From assembly GCF_900108275.1 (NCBI RefSeq), contig NZ_FNVD01000001.1, forward strand, positions 496,001 to 560,000: a DNA stretch of 64,000 nt. The letters run 5' to 3'. The notes under the pieces were generated by a model. It saw only the letters and a list, made by a program, of their open reading frames with translations. It was not told where the DNA came from and did not search any database. How positions within the stretch are numbered: the first letter of the stretch is position 1; each line of letters opens with the position of its first letter. Source of the DNA: Jhaorihella thermophila. Its GTDB lineage: Bacteria > Pseudomonadota > Alphaproteobacteria > Rhodobacterales > Rhodobacteraceae. A program made the position numbers and the translations under genes. Positions 52,398-61,276 of the stretch are shown piece by piece.

Positions 52398-53398
52398 ATG
52401 TTTTATCGAATCTTTACAGTATATTGCGCGGCGGTTTTCATGTTTGCGACGGCAGCCTGGTCCGATCCCTTGCCGTCTTGGTCGGACGGACCGGCGAAGG
52501 AGCGGATCGTTTCGTTCATCGAAACCGTTACCGACCCGGATGCGGAGCAGTTCGTGCCCGCCGCCGAGCGTATCGCGGTCTTTGACAATGACGGCACGCT
52601 CTGGGCCGAACAGCCGATCTATTTCCAGCTGATCTTTGCCTTGGACGAGGTCGCCCGCCGCGCCAAGGACGATCCCTCGGTCCTGACCTCGGACGCACTC
52701 AGGGCCTCTGCGAAGGGCGACCTGAAGGGGGTCATGGCCGGCGGCAAGGCGGGACTGGCCGAAATTCTGAAGGTTTCCCATTCCGGAATCGACGTGGACA
52801 CATTTCAGGCCCATGTGAACGACTGGCTTGCCTCGGCCCGTCACCCGTCCAAGGGCATGGCCTATGAGCGTATGACCTATCAGCCGATGGTGGAACTCTT
52901 GCGCTATCTCCGCGACGATGGCTTCAGCACCTGGATCGTCTCGGGCGGCGGGCTTCATTTCATACGCGCCTTTGCCGACCGCGCCTATGGCATCCCGCCG
53001 CAGCAGGTGATCGGCTCCTCGGTGGTGACGTCCTATCAGGTCACCGAGAATGGCCCGAAGATAATGGCCCGAAGATCATGAAAGAAGGCGAGCTGTTCTT
53101 TTACGACGACAAGGAAGGCAAGCCGCTTGCGATCGACCGCCATATCGGGATGCGCCCGATCATCGCGGTGGGCAATTCCGACGGCGACTTTCAGATGCTG
53201 GAATACACCACCGCCGGGGACGGCCCACGGCTGGGCGTCTATATCCATCACACGGACGCCGATCACGAATGGGCCTATGACCGCGAAGGCCATATCGGAG
53301 TGCTGAACCGCGGGCTGGACGAGGCCGAACAGCGCGGCTGGCTGGTCGTGGATATGGCGCGCGACTGGAAACGGGTATTCACGGGCGCGGCCGACTAG
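52398..53398 (+). pseudogene. HAD-superfamily phosphatase gene broken by a 14-bp tandem duplication
   Basis: Signal peptide (residues ~1-22) followed by a HAD fold: motif I AVFDNDGTLW near residue 58 and motif II-type WIVSGGGLHF near 180. After ENGPKIM the frame shifts and stops at 53079-53081. The correct continuation (KEGELFFYDDKEGKPLAID, then GNSDGDFQM with the acidic motif IV) lies in another frame to 53398. The cause is AATGGCCCGAAGAT repeated exactly twice at 53049-53076. Removing one copy restores a ~328-aa protein. Upstream GGGAGA and ATG 52398 define the start. Confidence 0.87.
53049..53076 (+). repeat. 14-bp exact tandem duplication inside the HAD gene
   Basis: Units 53049-53062 and 53063-53076 are identical (AATGGCCCGAAGAT). 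The second copy shifts the frame by +2 and creates the early stop at 53079-53081. Loss of one copy by slippage would restore the gene. Confidence 0.93.
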
Positions 53399-53407
53399 AG
53401 AGGCAAG

Positions 53408-54829
53408 GTGACGCAATTCTGGATCGAGGTCAGTTCGGCGGCCGTATTCGCGCTTTATGCGTTGGCCGCCGCCTGCGCGATCCGCGCCGCCAACACTGCC
53501 CGGACGCCGCAGGGGGCGGTGGGCTGGGTTGTCTTTCTGATCTCGATGCCGATCCTCGGCATTCCGCTCTACCTGATCCTCGGCCATCACCGGTTCAAGG
53601 GCTATCGCCTGTCCCGGCTGGAATCGCAGCGCGTGGTCGAGGGGATCAAGACATTTTCCGCCGACCACAGGGCCGACCCGCAAGGTTGGGACGTCGCCTT
53701 GGAGCCGTTCGAGACACTGGCCGGCATGCCCGCCGTGCGCGGCAATGCGGCCGATCTGCTGATCGACGGCCAACAGACCTTCGACGCGATTTTCCAGGCG
53801 ATCGACCAGGCGCAGAACTACATCCTCGTCCAGTTCTACATCGTCCATGACGACCAGCTGGGCCGCGCCTTTCAGAACCGGCTCATCGCCGCCGCCCGGC
53901 GCGGGGTCAAGGTCTGGTTCTTCACCGACGCGATCGGCAGCTACAAGCTGCCGACCGCCTATTGCGACAAGCTGCGCGAGGCCGGCATCCGCGTCAGCGA
54001 CCGCGACAGCCAGCGCGGGCCCAAGTTCCGCTTTCAGATCAACTATCGCAACCACCGCAAGACGGTGATCGTGGACGGGCGCGCGGGTTTCATCGGCGGG
54101 CACAATGTTGGCGACGAATACATGGGGCGGGATCCGGCCTTCGGGCCGTGGCGCGACACCCATATCCGGATGCGCGGCCCCGTGGTGCAGGAATTGCAGC
54201 TCATCTTTGCCGAAGACTGGCACTTTGCGACTGACGAACTGATCCTGGACGAACTGGTCTGGACGCCCGAACACGCCGCCGAAGACATGACCGCGCTGAT
54301 CGTCGCCACCGGCCCCGGCGACAGGACCGAAACCGGCAGCCTTATGTTCTTTTCCGCGATCGTCGCCGCGCGGCGCCGAGTCTGGATCGCCTCGCCCTAT
54401 TTCGTCCCCGACATCGACATCATGGCCGCATTGAAACATGCGGCGATGCGGGGGGTGGACGTGCGGATCCTGGTGCCGGACGCGATCGACCACCGGATCC
54501 CATGGCTGGCCGCCTTTGCCTATTTCGACGAAATCATCGAGGCCGGGGTGAAGGTGCATCGCTATGCGCAGGGCTTCATGCACCAGAAGGTGTTCGTGGT
54601 GGATGACGAACTGGCCGCGGTGGGCACCACGAACCTGGACAACCGGTCCTTCCGGCTGAATTTCGAGGCGATGGCGCTGTTCTTCGACCCCCGCGCGGCC
54701 GCGGCGGTGGATGAGATGCTGCAGGCCGATTTCGAACGCAGTTTCCTGCTGACGCGGAAGATCCACGAACAGCCCTGGCGGATCCGCTATGGCGCGCCGA
54801 TCGCGCGGCTTTTTGCGCCGATCCTGTGA
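53408..54829 (+). CDS. cls: Cardiolipin synthase (phospholipase D family)
   Basis: 473 aa. Two N-terminal membrane helices (residues ~5-65) precede two PLD domains. The first catalytic HxK motif is in NHRKTVIVDGRAGFIGGHN near residue 217, and the second is in FMHQKVFVVDDELAAVGTTN near 397. It condenses two phosphatidylglycerols to cardiolipin at the inner membrane. GTG start at 53408, nine nt after the broken HAD gene, with GAGAGG upstream. Convergent with the K+ channel gene, 4 bp apart. Confidence 0.92.
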   Translation: MTQFWIEVSSAAVFALYALAAACAIRAANTARTPQGAVGWVVFLISMPILGIPLYLILGHHRFKGYRLSRLESQRVVEGIKTFSADHRADPQGWDVALEPFETLAGMPAVRGNAADLLIDGQQTFDAIFQAIDQAQNYILVQFYIVHDDQLGRAFQNRLIAAARRGVKVWFFTDAIGSYKLPTAYCDKLREAGIRVSDRDSQRGPKFRFQINYRNHRKTVIVDGRAGFIGGHNVGDEYMGRDPAFGPWRDTHIRMRGPVVQELQLIFAEDWHFATDELILDELVWTPEHAAEDMTALIVATGPGDRTETGSLMFFSAIVAARRRVWIASPYFVPDIDIMAALKHAAMRGVDVRILVPDAIDHRIPWLAAFAYFDEIIEAGVKVHRYAQGFMHQKVFVVDDELAAVGTTNLDNRSFRLNFEAMALFFDPRAAAAVDEMLQADFERSFLLTRKIHEQPWRIRYGAPIARLFAPIL

Positions 54830-54833
54830 CCGC

Positions 54834-55274
54834 TCAGTCCTGCCCGAACATGCCCGCCTGCAGCAGCCGCGACATGACCGCGATCAGAAAGGCCGAACTG
54901 ATGCCGAAACCCAGCACCCCGGCCACCCCGGCGAACGTGCCGAACACCCGCAGTCCCGGCCCCAGTGTCAGGTCGCCATAGCCGACGGTCGTATAGGTCA
55001 CCAGCGAAAAATAGATTGCTTCGTTCCAGTCCGACACGGCCCCGTAACGGGTCCAGATCGTGGACCAAATCAGGACTTGGATCGTGTGGGCAAGAACGAT
55101 GAAGAACAGCGCCAGAATCATCATCCAGCCGATCTGCAGCGTCGTCGGCGGTGTACTCAGGCGCCGTCCGGCGCGGCTCAGGACCGTGCTGGCCCAGACC
55201 AGAAAGCCGGTTTCGAGCATCAGGCACAGCCCCATGAAGACACTGCCCCAGATGATCTGCTCTCCCAGTGCCAT
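54834..55274 (-). CDS. Two-TM potassium channel protein
   Basis: 146 aa. It has hydrophobic segments near residues 5-30 and 50-72, then the pore loop with the K+ filter TTVGYGDLTLGPG near residue 95, and a last helix (GTFAGVAGVLGFGISSAFLIAVM). No cytoplasmic RCK domain follows, so it is a minimal ion-channel (Ion_trans_2) subunit, presumably tetrameric. It is the last gene of the trgA-to-channel minus-strand unit, 27 bp after alaX. Confidence 0.9.
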   Translation of the reverse strand: MALGEQIIWGSVFMGLCLMLETGFLVWASTVLSRAGRRLSTPPTTLQIGWMMILALFFIVLAHTIQVLIWSTIWTRYGAVSDWNEAIYFSLVTYTTVGYGDLTLGPGLRVFGTFAGVAGVLGFGISSAFLIAVMSRLLQAGMFGQD

Positions 55275-55301
55275 GGCGGCTCCTTCCGTGCGCCTTTCGC
55301 C

Positions 55302-56033
55302 TCAGTCGTCGATATGCAGATAGACGCGGCGGTTCTCGCGGCCCTTCTTCTCGATCTTGCCCAACCGGATGCGGCCGATTTCGCCGGTGCGGGCGACATG
55401 GGTGCCGCCGCAGGGTTGCAGATCCACCTGATCGTCACCCGTGCCGATGCGGATCAGGCGCACCCGCCCTGCCCCGCGCGGCGGCTGCACCGACATGGTC
55501 TTGACCAGCCCAGGATTGGCGTCCAGTTCGGCATCGGTGATCCAGTCCTCGGTCACCGGCAGATCCCGGTCGATCAGCTCCTGCAGACGGGCCTGCAACG
55601 TCTCCTTGTCCCCAGGCGCCTCGGGCATGTTGAAGTCGAGCCGCCCCTTGCCCGCGCCCACCTGCCCGCCGGTCACCTGCAGAGGGATCACCACCGACAA
55701 CAGATGCAGAGCGGTGTGCATCCGCATATGCGCGTACCGGCGGTCCCAGTCGAGTTCCTGCACCACCTCGGTGCCCAGCGGCGGCAGGACGGCGCCCTCG
55801 TCCGGCACCAGAACCGGCGCGCCGTCCTCGCCCTTGACGGTGGTGGCCACCACCAATTCGCCGCCATCCCATGCCAGCCGCCCGCTGTCTCCGGGCTGGC
55901 CGCCACCGGTGGGATAGAACAGCGCGCGGTCCAGCACCACGCCGCCGCGGTCGGTCAGCGCCACGACGCGGGCCGCGGCGCTGCGGGCGCAGGGGTCTGT
56001 CCGAAAGATCGGATCAACGGTCACTGTCGGCAT
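55302..56033 (-). CDS. Alanyl-tRNA editing protein AlaX (AlaRS editing-domain homologue)
   Basis: 243 aa free-standing editing domain that hydrolyses mischarged Ser- or Gly-tRNA(Ala). The zinc site is complete: HTALH near residue 105 and CGGTH near 208. LFYPTGGGQPGD near 40 is the N-terminal signature. It begins inside the 3' end of the mscS gene (20-bp overlap), so translation is coupled. Stress that raises Ser mischarging could explain company with stress genes, but that is inference. Confidence 0.93.
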   Translation of the reverse strand: MPTVTVDPIFRTDPCARSAAARVVALTDRGGVVLDRALFYPTGGGQPGDSGRLAWDGGELVVATTVKGEDGAPVLVPDEGAVLPPLGTEVVQELDWDRRYAHMRMHTALHLLSVVIPLQVTGGQVGAGKGRLDFNMPEAPGDKETLQARLQELIDRDLPVTEDWITDAELDANPGLVKTMSVQPPRGAGRVRLIRIGTGDDQVDLQPCGGTHVARTGEIGRIRLGKIEKKGRENRRVYLHIDD

Positions 56034-58455
56034 CCATGTCGTTCAGGTCAGGAGGTGTCGGCGCGGCACTTGCCGTCCGGGTGTCAGGGCGCGACGGCGC
56101 CGTTGGCGGGGCCGGTGCAGGATCCGGTTCGGGCGCGGTTCCATCCAGCGCACGCGCCAGCGCCTCGGGATTGCGCAACCAGATGTCGCGCTGCGAGAAC
56201 GGAATCTCGATCCCTTCCTCGCGGAAGCGGCGTTCGATCTCGTAGTTCAGATCGGATTTCACCGACAGCACCCAGTTCACGTCGCGCAGGATGGCGCGGA
56301 TCTCGAAGTCGAGCGAATCCGCGCCGAAGCCCTGGAACACCACCATCGGTGCGGGATTGGCCAGCACCATCGGATGCGCATTGGCGATCTCCAGAAGGAT
56401 TTTCTCGACCTTGCGCGTGTCCGAGCCATAGGCCACCCCCACCGGCACGATCGCCCGCCCGACCGTGTTGCCGCGTGTGTAGTTGGTCACCGTCCCGGTG
56501 ATGAAATCCGAATTCGGCACGATCACGTCGGTGCGGTCGAAGGTCTCGATCCGGGTGGAGCGCACCGATATGTCGCGCACATAGCCCATCAGCCCGTTCA
56601 CCTCGATCCAGTCGCCGATGGCGAAGGGGCGTTCGATCAGCAGGATGATGCCGCTGACGAAGTTGGACACGATGGTCTGCAGGCCAAAGCCGATCCCCAC
56701 CGACAGCGCCCCGGCCACCAGCGCGATGGAGGACAGGTCGATCCCGGCGGTGGAAATCGCCACCATCGCGGCGATGAAGATCCCGACATAGCCGGTGCCC
56801 GCCACCACCGCGTTCTGCCCGCCCGGGTCCAGACCGGTCTTGGGAAGAAGCGACGTGCGCAGGCCGCTCTGGACCAGGCGGGTGAGAACATAGCCGATCG
56901 CAAAGACCAGGACGTATCCCAGGAACGCGGTGGGGGAAATCCGCGTGTCGCCGATCTGGAACCCGGCCAGGAACTTTGCCCAGATCTCGGACAGATCGGC
57001 GATCCGCGCCCCCCAGATCAGCGCCAGCACCGGCACCGCCCCCAGCGCGATCAGGCCGCCCGCCAGCACCGCAAACAGCGAATCCCGCGCCTCGCACCCC
57101 TTGCCCGACAGCCAGCCATAAAGATCGGTCAGGAACCGCTGGAGGATGACGCCCACCGAAAACAGCGTGAGCGTGAGCACGGCCGGGTAGATCAGGGCCT
57201 CGGCGGCGACGGTATAGCCGATGGCTGCGAGTAACGGCGCCGTCATGCCCAGCAGCCGCACGATACGGCGTACCAAGCGGATCAGACCGGTGCGCTCGGA
57301 AGGCTCGCGCTCTTTCGGTTCCTCGCTCCGGGTCAGACGGTTGATGTGATAGAGCACCAGCGCGGTCAGCACGATGCCCGGAAAGGCAATCACCGCGCGG
57401 GTGGCCTCCGACAGCGTTTCGATCTGCGCCAGAAGCCCGACCACGCCCTGCAGCACCAGCAGCCAGGACGCTGCGGTGACGTCGCGGCGCAGCTTGTCCT
57501 GCATCTGCGGTGACAGGAAAACAATCGCATCGGCGTGGCGGGCATCGAACAGCCGTTCGTTCAGCCATGCATAGAACAACAGGATCGCGGCCCAGACCGG
57601 CACCGCATCCAGCACCAGCGATCCGCGAAAGCCCAGCGACCCGGACAGACGAACCGCGTTGACGATCGCGACGACGCCGGCGAACTGCAACGCCAGTACC
57701 GCGACGGACACGAGGAAATTCCACACCCCGGTTCCCCGGCCGCCGAACTGGCGCATGTAGTCGCCGAACTGGTGCGACCAGGCCCGCGCGCGGAACAGAA
57801 GCAGCAGACCCAGCGCGATCAGCCCGGCGATGAAGGGCGCGTTTTCCGTCCGTTGTTCCCGCGCCGACGGCGCCGAGATCTGCGCCTGGGTTTCGGCCGC
57901 AAGCCCACGGAAGACCTCGGCCGTCTCGGCCAGCGCCTCGCCCCAATGCGCGGGATTGAGCGGCGACGGCCCCCGGTGCAGCAGTTCCGATTTCTGACGA
58001 TCGCGAATGATCCGGTCGATCTCGGCGATCAGCCCGTTGGCGCGGCTATAGGCCTGTTCGGCCACGATGCCCGGCACGCGCGCCTGCGTCAATTGCCGGT
58101 TCAACTCCTCGCGCAGACGGGCGATTTCTTCAGGTTCGGTCTGGCCGTCCTCGGGCGGCGGGCCCAGCGCGGCGATCTGCTCCTCAAGCGTCCTGATGCG
58201 CGCGGCGTTGGAATTGCGCAGCTTCTGAAAGGTCTCGCGATAGCGGACAAGATCCTTGCGCAACTCCTCCAGCGCCGCATTGGAGGCGCGCCGGGCCGCG
58301 ATCACCTCGTCGGCGCGCGCCGCCGTAGCCTGCCATTTCTCGAAATAGGCGGATTGTTCGTCGGTGAACTGCGCCCACGCGAAAGAAACCGACAGGATCA
58401 GCGCCGCAAGCGCGACCGCGATCCAGTGCAACGCCGGATTGCGTTTCACCGTCAT
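56014..58455 (-). CDS. Large mechanosensitive channel (MscS family with DUF3772)
   Basis: 813 aa. A signal peptide (residues ~1-27) is followed by a periplasmic coiled-coil/DUF3772 region (~30-200), about ten membrane helices (~200-600) and the MscS domain, with pore helix IALVAGALSVGIGFGLQTIVSN near 590 and GDWIEVNGLMGYVRDISVRS beyond it. The C-terminus is Pro/Ala-rich (PEPDPAPAPPTAPSRPDTR). It is intact, unlike the MscS gene at 46818, and could compensate for it. The ATG overlaps the cysK stop by 4 bp; alaX overlaps its end. Confidence 0.92.
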   Translation of the reverse strand: MTVKRNPALHWIAVALAALILSVSFAWAQFTDEQSAYFEKWQATAARADEVIAARRASNAALEELRKDLVRYRETFQKLRNSNAARIRTLEEQIAALGPPPEDGQTEPEEIARLREELNRQLTQARVPGIVAEQAYSRANGLIAEIDRIIRDRQKSELLHRGPSPLNPAHWGEALAETAEVFRGLAAETQAQISAPSAREQRTENAPFIAGLIALGLLLLFRARAWSHQFGDYMRQFGGRGTGVWNFLVSVAVLALQFAGVVAIVNAVRLSGSLGFRGSLVLDAVPVWAAILLFYAWLNERLFDARHADAIVFLSPQMQDKLRRDVTAASWLLVLQGVVGLLAQIETLSEATRAVIAFPGIVLTALVLYHINRLTRSEEPKEREPSERTGLIRLVRRIVRLLGMTAPLLAAIGYTVAAEALIYPAVLTLTLFSVGVILQRFLTDLYGWLSGKGCEARDSLFAVLAGGLIALGAVPVLALIWGARIADLSEIWAKFLAGFQIGDTRISPTAFLGYVLVFAIGYVLTRLVQSGLRTSLLPKTGLDPGGQNAVVAGTGYVGIFIAAMVAISTAGIDLSSIALVAGALSVGIGFGLQTIVSNFVSGIILLIERPFAIGDWIEVNGLMGYVRDISVRSTRIETFDRTDVIVPNSDFITGTVTNYTRGNTVGRAIVPVGVAYGSDTRKVEKILLEIANAHPMVLANPAPMVVFQGFGADSLDFEIRAILRDVNWVLSVKSDLNYEIERRFREEGIEIPFSQRDIWLRNPEALARALDGTAPEPDPAPAPPTAPSRPDTRTASAAPTPPDLNDMDADSDR

Positions 58456-59486
58456 ACGTCCTCGAACACGCCCGGAATGCTGGCCGGCGCGCGGTCCATC
58501 CAGTCGGGCACCGGCAGGTTCTTCGATTTCAGGAACACCGGGTTGAACAGCTTGGACTGATAGCGCGTGCCATAGTCGGCCAGCACCGTGACAATGGTGT
58601 GCCCCGGCCCCATCTCGCGCGCCATGCGCACAGCGCCGGCGACGTTGATCGCGGTCGAGCCGCCCATCACCAGCCCTTCCTCGTGCAGCAGGTCAAAGAC
58701 ATAAGGCAGCGCCTCTTCGTCCGGGATCTGATAGGCCATGTCGGGGCGGAACCCTTCGAGGTTCTTCGTGATCCGCCCCTGCCCGATGCCCTCGGTGATC
58801 GAGCTGCCCTCGGCCTTCAGCTCGCCGGTTGTGTAATAGCTGTAAAGCGCCGCGCCCATCGGGTCGGCCAGACCGATCTTGACCCCCTTGGGCTGCAACG
58901 CCATCGCCACGCCCGCAAGCGTCCCGCCCGAGCCCACGGCGCAGATGAAACCGTCCACCTTGCCGCCGGTCTGTTCCCAGATCTCGGGGCCGGTGGTTTC
59001 CACATGCGCCTGCCGGTTGGCCACGTTGTCGAACTGGTTGGCCCAGATCGCGCCGTTGGGTTCGGTTTCGTTCAGCTTCGCCGCCAGCCGTTCGGAATAG
59101 CGGACAAAGTTGTTGGGGTTGCGATAGGGCGCGGCGGGCACCTGCACCAGCTCGGCGCCCGCGAGCCGCAGCATGTCCTTCTTTTCCTCGCTCTGCGTCT
59201 CGGGGATCACGATCACCGTCTTGAACCCCATCGACGCGCCCACCAGCGCCAGCCCGATGCCGGTATTGCCCGCGGTGCCCTCGACGATGGTGCCGCCGGG
59301 GCGCAAGGTGCCACGGGCGATCGCGTCGCGGATGATATAAAGCGCCGCCCGGTCCTTGACCGACTGGCCGGGGTTCATGAACTCGGCCTTGCCGAAGATT
59401 TCGCAGCCGGTTTCCTCGCTGGCCTTGCGAAGCCGGATCAGCGGCGTGTATCCGATCGCGTCGGCCAGATCGCGTGCAATGCGCAT
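58452..59486 (-). CDS. cysK: Cysteine synthase A (O-acetylserine sulfhydrylase)
   Basis: 344 aa PLP enzyme making cysteine from O-acetylserine and sulfide. The PLP Lys is in NPGQSVKDRAA near residue 45, the substrate loop is EGTAGNTGIGLA near 75, and the phosphate loop is AVGSGGTLAG near 190. The start at 59486 (MRIARDLADAIGYTPLIRL) fits CysK homologues; the frame is open 11 codons further. In Rhodobacter the trgAB genes adjoin a cysK that contributes to tellurite resistance, and the same order is seen here. Confidence 0.93.
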   Translation of the reverse strand: MRIARDLADAIGYTPLIRLRKASEETGCEIFGKAEFMNPGQSVKDRAALYIIRDAIARGTLRPGGTIVEGTAGNTGIGLALVGASMGFKTVIVIPETQSEEKKDMLRLAGAELVQVPAAPYRNPNNFVRYSERLAAKLNETEPNGAIWANQFDNVANRQAHVETTGPEIWEQTGGKVDGFICAVGSGGTLAGVAMALQPKGVKIGLADPMGAALYSYYTTGELKAEGSSITEGIGQGRITKNLEGFRPDMAYQIPDEEALPYVFDLLHEEGLVMGGSTAINVAGAVRMAREMGPGHTIVTVLADYGTRYQSKLFNPVFLKSKNLPVPDWMDRAPASIPGVFEDV

Positions 59487-59546
59487 GGGCTCACTCCCCG
59501 GTTTCGAAACTGGTGACAAACGGTGTAGCCCCGCCGCGTGCTGACC

Positions 59547-60668
59547 TCAAGCGCCCTTGCGCAGCCGGTCGCGGTGACGGCCCAGCCACAGCGCGGTGGC
59601 CAGAAGCGGCATGTCGCGCACCGCGCCCCGGTCCACCATTTCCATCAGCGCGTCGAAGGAAAACCGCCGCGGCAGGATGTCCTCGCCTTCCGCATCCAGC
59701 CCGCCCGTGCCCTGGCCCGCGCCGGCAAGGTCGGCAATGCCGACATAGAGATGCAGGAATTCCCCCGAAGACCCCGTGCTGGCGAAGGATTTTCCAACGC
59801 GCTCCAGCCGGTCGAGCGTGACGCCCGCCTCTTCCACCGCCTCGCGGCGGGCGGTTTCTTCGGGGGTCTCGCCCGGATCGACCAGCCCCGCGACCGGTTC
59901 CCACACCCAGGGCGCGGGGTCGCCGGCCAGAAACACCGGGGCGCGAAACTGCTGGATCAGCAGAACCCGGTCCAGCCGCGGATCATAGGGCAGCACCACC
60001 GCCGCATCCCCGACCATCTGGGCGGACCGTTCGATAGGCGCGCTCATCGTGCCGTCGAACCGGCGAAACCGCAGGCGAGCCTCCTCGATGCCGAAAAAGT
60101 TGAGATGGGCGCGCTTGTGGTCGAGGATCTCGACGTCGCGCGCCACGTCATGGGTTCCGTCTTCGGGGCGGCTCTGCGCCTGCACCCAGCACCACGCCCT
60201 GCGCCGGATCTGGGGAAAGCGGCGGGCGATCTTCTGCGGACTCAGCCGGCCGTAAAAGGCCATGACTTCCTCGGCCGCGCGGCGGCTGGTCGGTCCCCAG
60301 CGGCGCTCCCATTCCTCCAGCGACCAGTCCGGGCCCGGGCGATCCTGGCCTTCGGGCGGACAGAACATCTCGGCCTGCACCGGCCCGGCCTCGGTTTCCA
60401 CGGTAACCGGCCGCAGCGCATAGCCGAACCCGCCCTCGTAAAAGACCAGCCGGTCGATATCCGCCTCCGTCAGCCCCCGCGCCAACAGCCCCTCGGCGGT
60501 CGCGCCGCTGCGACGGACGATGGTGGGATAAGACGCGCCTTCGACCCAATGCACGGCGTGATCGGCCAACCGTGCCGGACAGGTTTTCACCTGCTCGGCC
60601 TTGCGGCCTAGGATGATTTCCAGAAGCGGCAGAGAGCGCAGCGTCCCGAAAAAGAACAGGTTTCGCAA
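59547..60668 (-). CDS. trgB: TrgB-type protein: gamma-glutamylcyclotransferase-like plus NUDIX domains
   Basis: 373 aa fusion. Residues ~1-135 look like an AIG2/GGCT domain (FFFGTLRSLPLLEIILGR). Residues ~215-365 are a NUDIX hydrolase with GLVDPGETPEETARREAVEE as the Nudix box, of the ADP-ribose/nucleoside-diphosphate-sugar type. It begins with TTG at 60668: no ATG or GTG is available before an in-frame stop, and AAAAGG sits 10 nt upstream. The trgA-trgB-cysK order matches the Rhodobacter tellurite-resistance locus. Confidence 0.88.
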   Translation of the reverse strand: MRNLFFFGTLRSLPLLEIILGRKAEQVKTCPARLADHAVHWVEGASYPTIVRRSGATAEGLLARGLTEADIDRLVFYEGGFGYALRPVTVETEAGPVQAEMFCPPEGQDRPGPDWSLEEWERRWGPTSRRAAEEVMAFYGRLSPQKIARRFPQIRRRAWCWVQAQSRPEDGTHDVARDVEILDHKRAHLNFFGIEEARLRFRRFDGTMSAPIERSAQMVGDAAVVLPYDPRLDRVLLIQQFRAPVFLAGDPAPWVWEPVAGLVDPGETPEETARREAVEEAGVTLDRLERVGKSFASTGSSGEFLHLYVGIADLAGAGQGTGGLDAEGEDILPRRFSFDALMEMVDRGAVRDMPLLATALWLGRHRDRLRKGA

Positions 60669-60689
60669 TAAATTGGCCTTTTCAATATG

Positions 60690-61151
60690 TTACCGCCAGT
60701 TTCTGGCGGCGATCTCGGTGATGATTCCGGCCAGGACCGCCCCGACCAGCAGGGTGATTAGCACATTCGGCACCAGAATCATCAACCCGTATTCGGCGGC
60801 GATGCGGAAGATGTCGGCCAGCGCCTCGAACGGCCCGCCATAGCGGTGGCGCGTGGCGAGGCTGAACATCTGTTTGACCGAGGGAACGAAGGTGGCCCAG
60901 AATACCGCGACCAGCACACCGGTCACCCCGTTGTTGACCGCCGCCGTCATGCCGTTTCCGGCGCGCTTGCCCATCACGAACCAGCCCACGACCAGCCCGA
61001 TGATCACGTTGGTCCGCGTGAAATTCCCGAAATAGGTCCCCTCGGGGAACAGCGCCTTGACCTGCGGCGTCACGATCACCGCCAGCATCGCAAGGCACAG
61101 CGCCGCCACGAGATTGGCGGCACTGGGCATCAGTTGCGACACGCGCGGCAT
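60690..61151 (-). CDS. trgA: TrgA family membrane protein (tellurite resistance)
   Basis: 153 aa with four hydrophobic segments (AANLVAALCLAMLAVIV near residue 12, VIIGLVVGWFVMG near 50, VTGVLVAVFWATFV near 77, and a C-terminal pair). Gene order trgA-trgB-cysK identifies it with the R. sphaeroides trg locus. The biochemical role of TrgA is unknown. It is the first gene of the six-gene minus-strand unit; 125 bp separate it from the aminotransferase gene. Confidence 0.88.
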   Translation of the reverse strand: MPRVSQLMPSAANLVAALCLAMLAVIVTPQVKALFPEGTYFGNFTRTNVIIGLVVGWFVMGKRAGNGMTAAVNNGVTGVLVAVFWATFVPSVKQMFSLATRHRYGGPFEALADIFRIAAEYGLMILVPNVLITLLVGAVLAGIITEIAARNWR

Positions 61152-61234
61152 GGGGCTCGATTTCCGAAAAATGCTTCGACCTCTGACGGCAGGCTAGGCT
61201 GGCAAACCCCACCGCGCAAGCGCGCGGCGCGGAC

Positions 61235-61258
61235 CGACCGGCAGGAACCCGCCGGTCG
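61235..61258 (-). terminator. Hairpin after the class V aminotransferase gene
   Basis: A perfect 8-bp stem (61235-61242 with 61251-61258, loop AGGAACCC) 18 nt after the stop of the minus-strand aminotransferase. No T-run, so it is a possible transcript-end structure only. Confidence 0.4.
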
Positions 61259-61276
61259 TGTCCCTTGGGTACCGGG

